IMG/VR virus record: IMGVR_UViG_3300037343_000029
Span: 1-41,752 of that record
Source: a virus
Direction: 5' to 3' (one strand)
DNA length: 41,752 bases
Position numbers and translations under genes: made by a program. The stretch's first letter is position 1, and every line of letters starts with the position of its first letter. Below the pieces are notes generated by a model that worked only from the letters and a program-made list of their open reading frames with translations, had not been told where the DNA came from and ran no database searches. Shown piece by piece: positions 39,591 to 41,752 of this stretch.

Positions 39591-39612
39591 ACCGACTCCA
39601 AAGCTTGTGTAT

Positions 39613-40665
39613 CTAGTTTCCCTTAATTAGTCGCAAATTTCCTTGTAAACGCTCGTTATCTGGCTCTAAGGCGAGCGCTTTAAGCGTGTACTCAGTAGCA
39701 AGGTCTGGGTTTCCTAAGTTCCATGCCGCGATAGCACCGATGTCATAAGGGTGAGCCCCCCAAGCAAACTCTTCACATAAGTAATCAAGAGGTTTCTCTG
39801 TGAGGTTGTCCAACACAAACACTACTTGCTCTAGTGTGGCTTCCCAGTACTTGTTCTGGTAATATAAGAAGGCAAGCTCTAGACGTGCTTCTCTTCGCAG
39901 AGGGTCTTCAAGGATAGCTTTCTGCCACCACCCTAACTTCTCGTTAAATGTATTGCTGCACTTGGCCAAGTAGCGCATAGAGGCTGCTCGTTCTGGCTTC
40001 CAGCGGGCAGTAGGCAGCGCTAGGTGACGCTTAAACTCTTCGGAAGCTTCCGCTAGTTTGTTATTAAAGAACAGTTCACGAGCATAGTAAAAAGCATTGC
40101 GGTCATCATGGGGGTCTTCTTTAACAGACTGAGCTAACAAAGGGAAGTACTGAGACCTAGGCTTTGAGTTATCTGGGTGGTGGTGTATCTCTAACTTAAT
40201 CCACTCTTGAACCTCAGCTAAGCGGTCACTAACGATTACTTCGTGTACTGGGTGCTTCCACCTGTAACCCTGGCGTCTGTGAATCTTATCGCCACCGTAT
40301 ACTAGCCCTGGCTTTTCTCCTACCCATGACCAGGTGTACTGGTATCTAGGGCGAGTAGTTTCAGGCCTAATACTCTCTAGCTCTTTGCGCCATCCTGGAA
40401 CTAAAACTTCGTCCATGTCTAAAGCAACACAGATGTCTACATCTAGAGGGATAGCCGCGAGAGAAGCATTGCGTGCGTCATCAAAGCGCCAAGGCTTAAT
40501 ACCTATTGATACCACATTGATACCAAGTGCTTTAGCTTTTTCTATAGTCCCATCTTGGGACCCAGTATCCGCAATCAGTAAGTAGTCTGCTTCTTTAGCA
40601 GACTCAAACCATGGCTCTACAAACTGTTCTTCATTTAGTGCGACTGTGTATACTGCTATCTTCAT
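39613..40665 (-). CDS. GT2-type glycosyltransferase with TPR-like tail
   Basis: 350 residues. KIAVYTVALNEEQFVEPWFES begins a GT-A fold; DTGSQDGT and CVALDMDEVL with the DxD pair Asp83/Asp85 bind the metal-nucleotide sugar. From about 190 to 345 helical repeats (TPR-like: FYYARELFFNNKLAEASEEF, LAFLYYQNKYWEATLEQV) follow. It likely adds sugars to virion or host molecules. Its place among fibre genes suggests modification of the fibres or capsid. Confidence 0.88.
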   Translation of the reverse strand: MKIAVYTVALNEEQFVEPWFESAKEADYLLIADTGSQDGTIEKAKALGINVVSIGIKPWRFDDARNASLAAIPLDVDICVALDMDEVLVPGWRKELESIRPETTRPRYQYTWSWVGEKPGLVYGGDKIHRRQGYRWKHPVHEVIVSDRLAEVQEWIKLEIHHHPDNSKPRSQYFPLLAQSVKEDPHDDRNAFYYARELFFNNKLAEASEEFKRHLALPTARWKPERAASMRYLAKCSNTFNEKLGWWQKAILEDPLRREARLELAFLYYQNKYWEATLEQVVFVLDNLTEKPLDYLCEEFAWGAHPYDIGAIAAWNLGNPDLATEYTLKALALEPDNERLQGNLRLIKGN

Positions 40666-40693
40666 GTAATGCTCCGTTATATTTTATAGCCTA

Positions 40694-40867
40694 TTATTTA
40701 TTGCGCTCTTCATCAGTTAGAGGCACACCGCTGCGGGTGTGCTGCCCTGGGCATCCCTGTCTAAAGCATGTAGGGGCTCCTGAAGTTCCATTTCGCTCTT
40801 TACGAATAGAGCCGCAGAACTTGCATTTGTCCCATTGCTCCTTAGGGAGCTGGCGATTAATTATCAA
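40694..40867 (-). CDS. Zinc-ribbon microprotein, 57 aa
   Basis: TTG 40867 overlaps the preceding stop (TTGA) and has AAGGA 6 bases upstream. The protein has CKFC (15-18) and C-FRQG-C (34-39), likely one Zn site, and ends VPLTDEERNK. No family name is recalled. The overlap and ribosome site support it as a real gene between two fibre-region genes. Confidence 0.7.
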   Translation of the reverse strand: MIINRQLPKEQWDKCKFCGSIRKERNGTSGAPTCFRQGCPGQHTRSGVPLTDEERNK

Positions 40868-41499
40868 TTTAGTTCCTTAACCCAGAGATGAATGTCTCCT
40901 ACTTGACCTAGAGTAACGTTTCCTGCGGCAGATGAACGCCCAAAGATTCTGTAGGTAACTGTTGTTCCAGAAGCTAGGCCGTGAGTATCAATGACGCTAA
41001 GAGTAAGGGCCTGAGAAGGGTCTACATAGTTCTCATATACATCGACAGAGGTAGAGCCGTCAAACCTAACAATCTTTACGTAGGAGTTATTGTTACCTGT
41101 ATTAATGGCGTACCCATTAAACGCAATCTCACATGCAGAAGAAGTCGTAGTAACTATTTGTGCTTCTAACGCAACAGCTCCTGAAGTAGTGAATTGAAGG
41201 TAAGCGCTACCCACAACAGTGTGAGTAGTTCCTGACTCATAAACATCGTACTCAGGTATTCCGTTATCCCAAGCGGTGTCGTAGTCAGTACCGCTGGCTT
41301 TTACGATAATTTGCCCAGCAGTTCCTCCAGTTGGGAACCCTGTTGGGCCAGTAGGTCCTAAAGGTCCTTCAGGTCCAGTCGGACCTAGGACTAGTGCTGT
41401 TTCTACAGTGTTCCATACAGCCCCTGTCCATACCCAAGTTCGGCTACCTGAAGTAAACTCCTCATCTAGTGCAGGAGAGTTAGGAAAATCTATAGCCAT
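40864..41499 (-). CDS. Tail fibre protein with collagen-like repeat
   Basis: 211 residues. N-terminal SGSRTWVWTGAVWNTV (about 17-32) is a fibre-anchor pattern; residues 39-53 are five Gly-Pro-x triplets, a short collagen-like stalk; then TAGQIIVKASGTDYDTAW, and a beta-rich head domain (about 80-211). Such proteins form trimers on tails. The gene overlaps the 57-aa Zn-ribbon start. Confidence 0.82.
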   Translation of the reverse strand: MAIDFPNSPALDEEFTSGSRTWVWTGAVWNTVETALVLGPTGPEGPLGPTGPTGFPTGGTAGQIIVKASGTDYDTAWDNGIPEYDVYESGTTHTVVGSAYLQFTTSGAVALEAQIVTTTSSACEIAFNGYAINTGNNNSYVKIVRFDGSTSVDVYENYVDPSQALTLSVIDTHGLASGTTVTYRIFGRSSAAGNVTLGQVGDIHLWVKELN

Positions 41500-41527
41500 T
41501 TATGCCTCTACTCTTGTTTGTGTTGGG

Positions 41528-41752
41528 TTATCCGATGACATTGATAGTGCCTACCATTGCTGAGTGGTACTGGCATTGATAGTACAAAGTGCTGGGAGCG
41601 GCAGCGTCTATCGTAAACTGAATTCCGCCTACGTCGTCACCGTTGTTAGTAACTCCAGTGTTGTATACGTCTCCTGCAGAGTATCCCGCCCCAGTGGTCT
41701 GAATCCAAAATGGGTGACCAGAAGCGTTTACAGTAAAGAAGTAAGTGTTACC
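41528..41752 (-). CDS. Partial fibre/structural protein with cupredoxin-like domain
   Basis: The open frame enters from the right edge and ends at TAA 41528; 74 residues are visible. FTVNASGHPFWIQT, NTGVTNNG and STLYYQCQYHSAMVGTI match the cupredoxin-like C-terminal domain frequent in marine phage structural proteins. A Cys and several His are kept, so a metal site is possible. The N-terminus is outside the window. Confidence 0.8.
   Translation of the reverse strand, partial: GNTYFFTVNASGHPFWIQTTGAGYSAGDVYNTGVTNNGDDVGGIQFTIDAAAPSTLYYQCQYHSAMVGTINVIG

Noticed and set aside
40675-40692. TATAAAAT as a promoter -10 box before the glycosyltransferase gene
   Set aside because: No matching -35 element is seen, and the AT-rich stretch lies in an operon with close spacing.

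Overview
The window is a 41.75 kb piece of a tailed bacteriophage genome with a contractile tail (myovirus type). Every supported gene lies on the minus strand, so transcription runs from the right edge to the left. Genes are packed with almost no gaps, and many neighbours share UAAUG or AUGA stop/start overlaps. A WhiB-family regulator, found essentially only in Actinobacteria and their phages, points to an actinobacterial host. The overall style (small basic proteins, a cupredoxin-like fibre domain, many Zn-ribbon microproteins) resembles uncultured freshwater or marine phages. That habitat is an inference.

Layout, in transcription order. (1) 41.75-38 kb: fibre and adhesin genes (a cupredoxin-like C-terminus cut by the window edge, a collagen-like fibre, a Cys-rich repeat fibre) with a GT2 glycosyltransferase and two Zn-ribbon microproteins. 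(2) 38-35 kb: neck or head-completion candidates, then a relay of seven small ORFs joined by six UAAUG junctions, mostly very basic proteins, then an HNH nuclease. (3) 35.06-34.99 kb: an intergenic cloverleaf RNA candidate. (4) 35-19.4 kb: the tail module: completion proteins, sheath, tube, assembly chaperones, tape measure with an M23 peptidase, LysM protein, hub, spike, gp25-like and J-like wedge proteins, and a gpI-like protein carrying adhesive domains. (5) 19.35-9.07 kb: a membrane protein (holin candidate), then replication: a lambda O-like initiator with an apparent iteron origin inside its gene, AAA+ helicase loader, DnaB-like helicase, primase, SF2 helicase, MerR-like protein, ssDNA-binding protein and family A DNA polymerase. 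(6) 9.07-2.6 kb: recombination and regulation: RecA-like recombinase, small resolvase-like nuclease, WhiB, Cas4/RecB-like nuclease, NrdH redoxin, a phage PD-(D/E)XK-like protein, RuvC-like resolvase and a SpoVS/Alba-like protein. (7) 2.6-0 kb: low-complexity proteins of unknown function, the last cut by the left edge. No terminase, portal, major capsid or integrase gene is visible, so those should lie outside the window. There is no gene-free stretch over 300 bases.

The most interesting signals are: the in-gene iteron origin, organised like lambda ori but with different sequences; the cloverleaf RNA with strand-specific G-U pairs; the coupled basic-protein relay; a nuclease gene whose best start is AUA; a phage SpoVS homologue; and a Cys-rich repeat tail fibre. 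All assignments come from reading the sequence and remembered family motifs. No database search was run.
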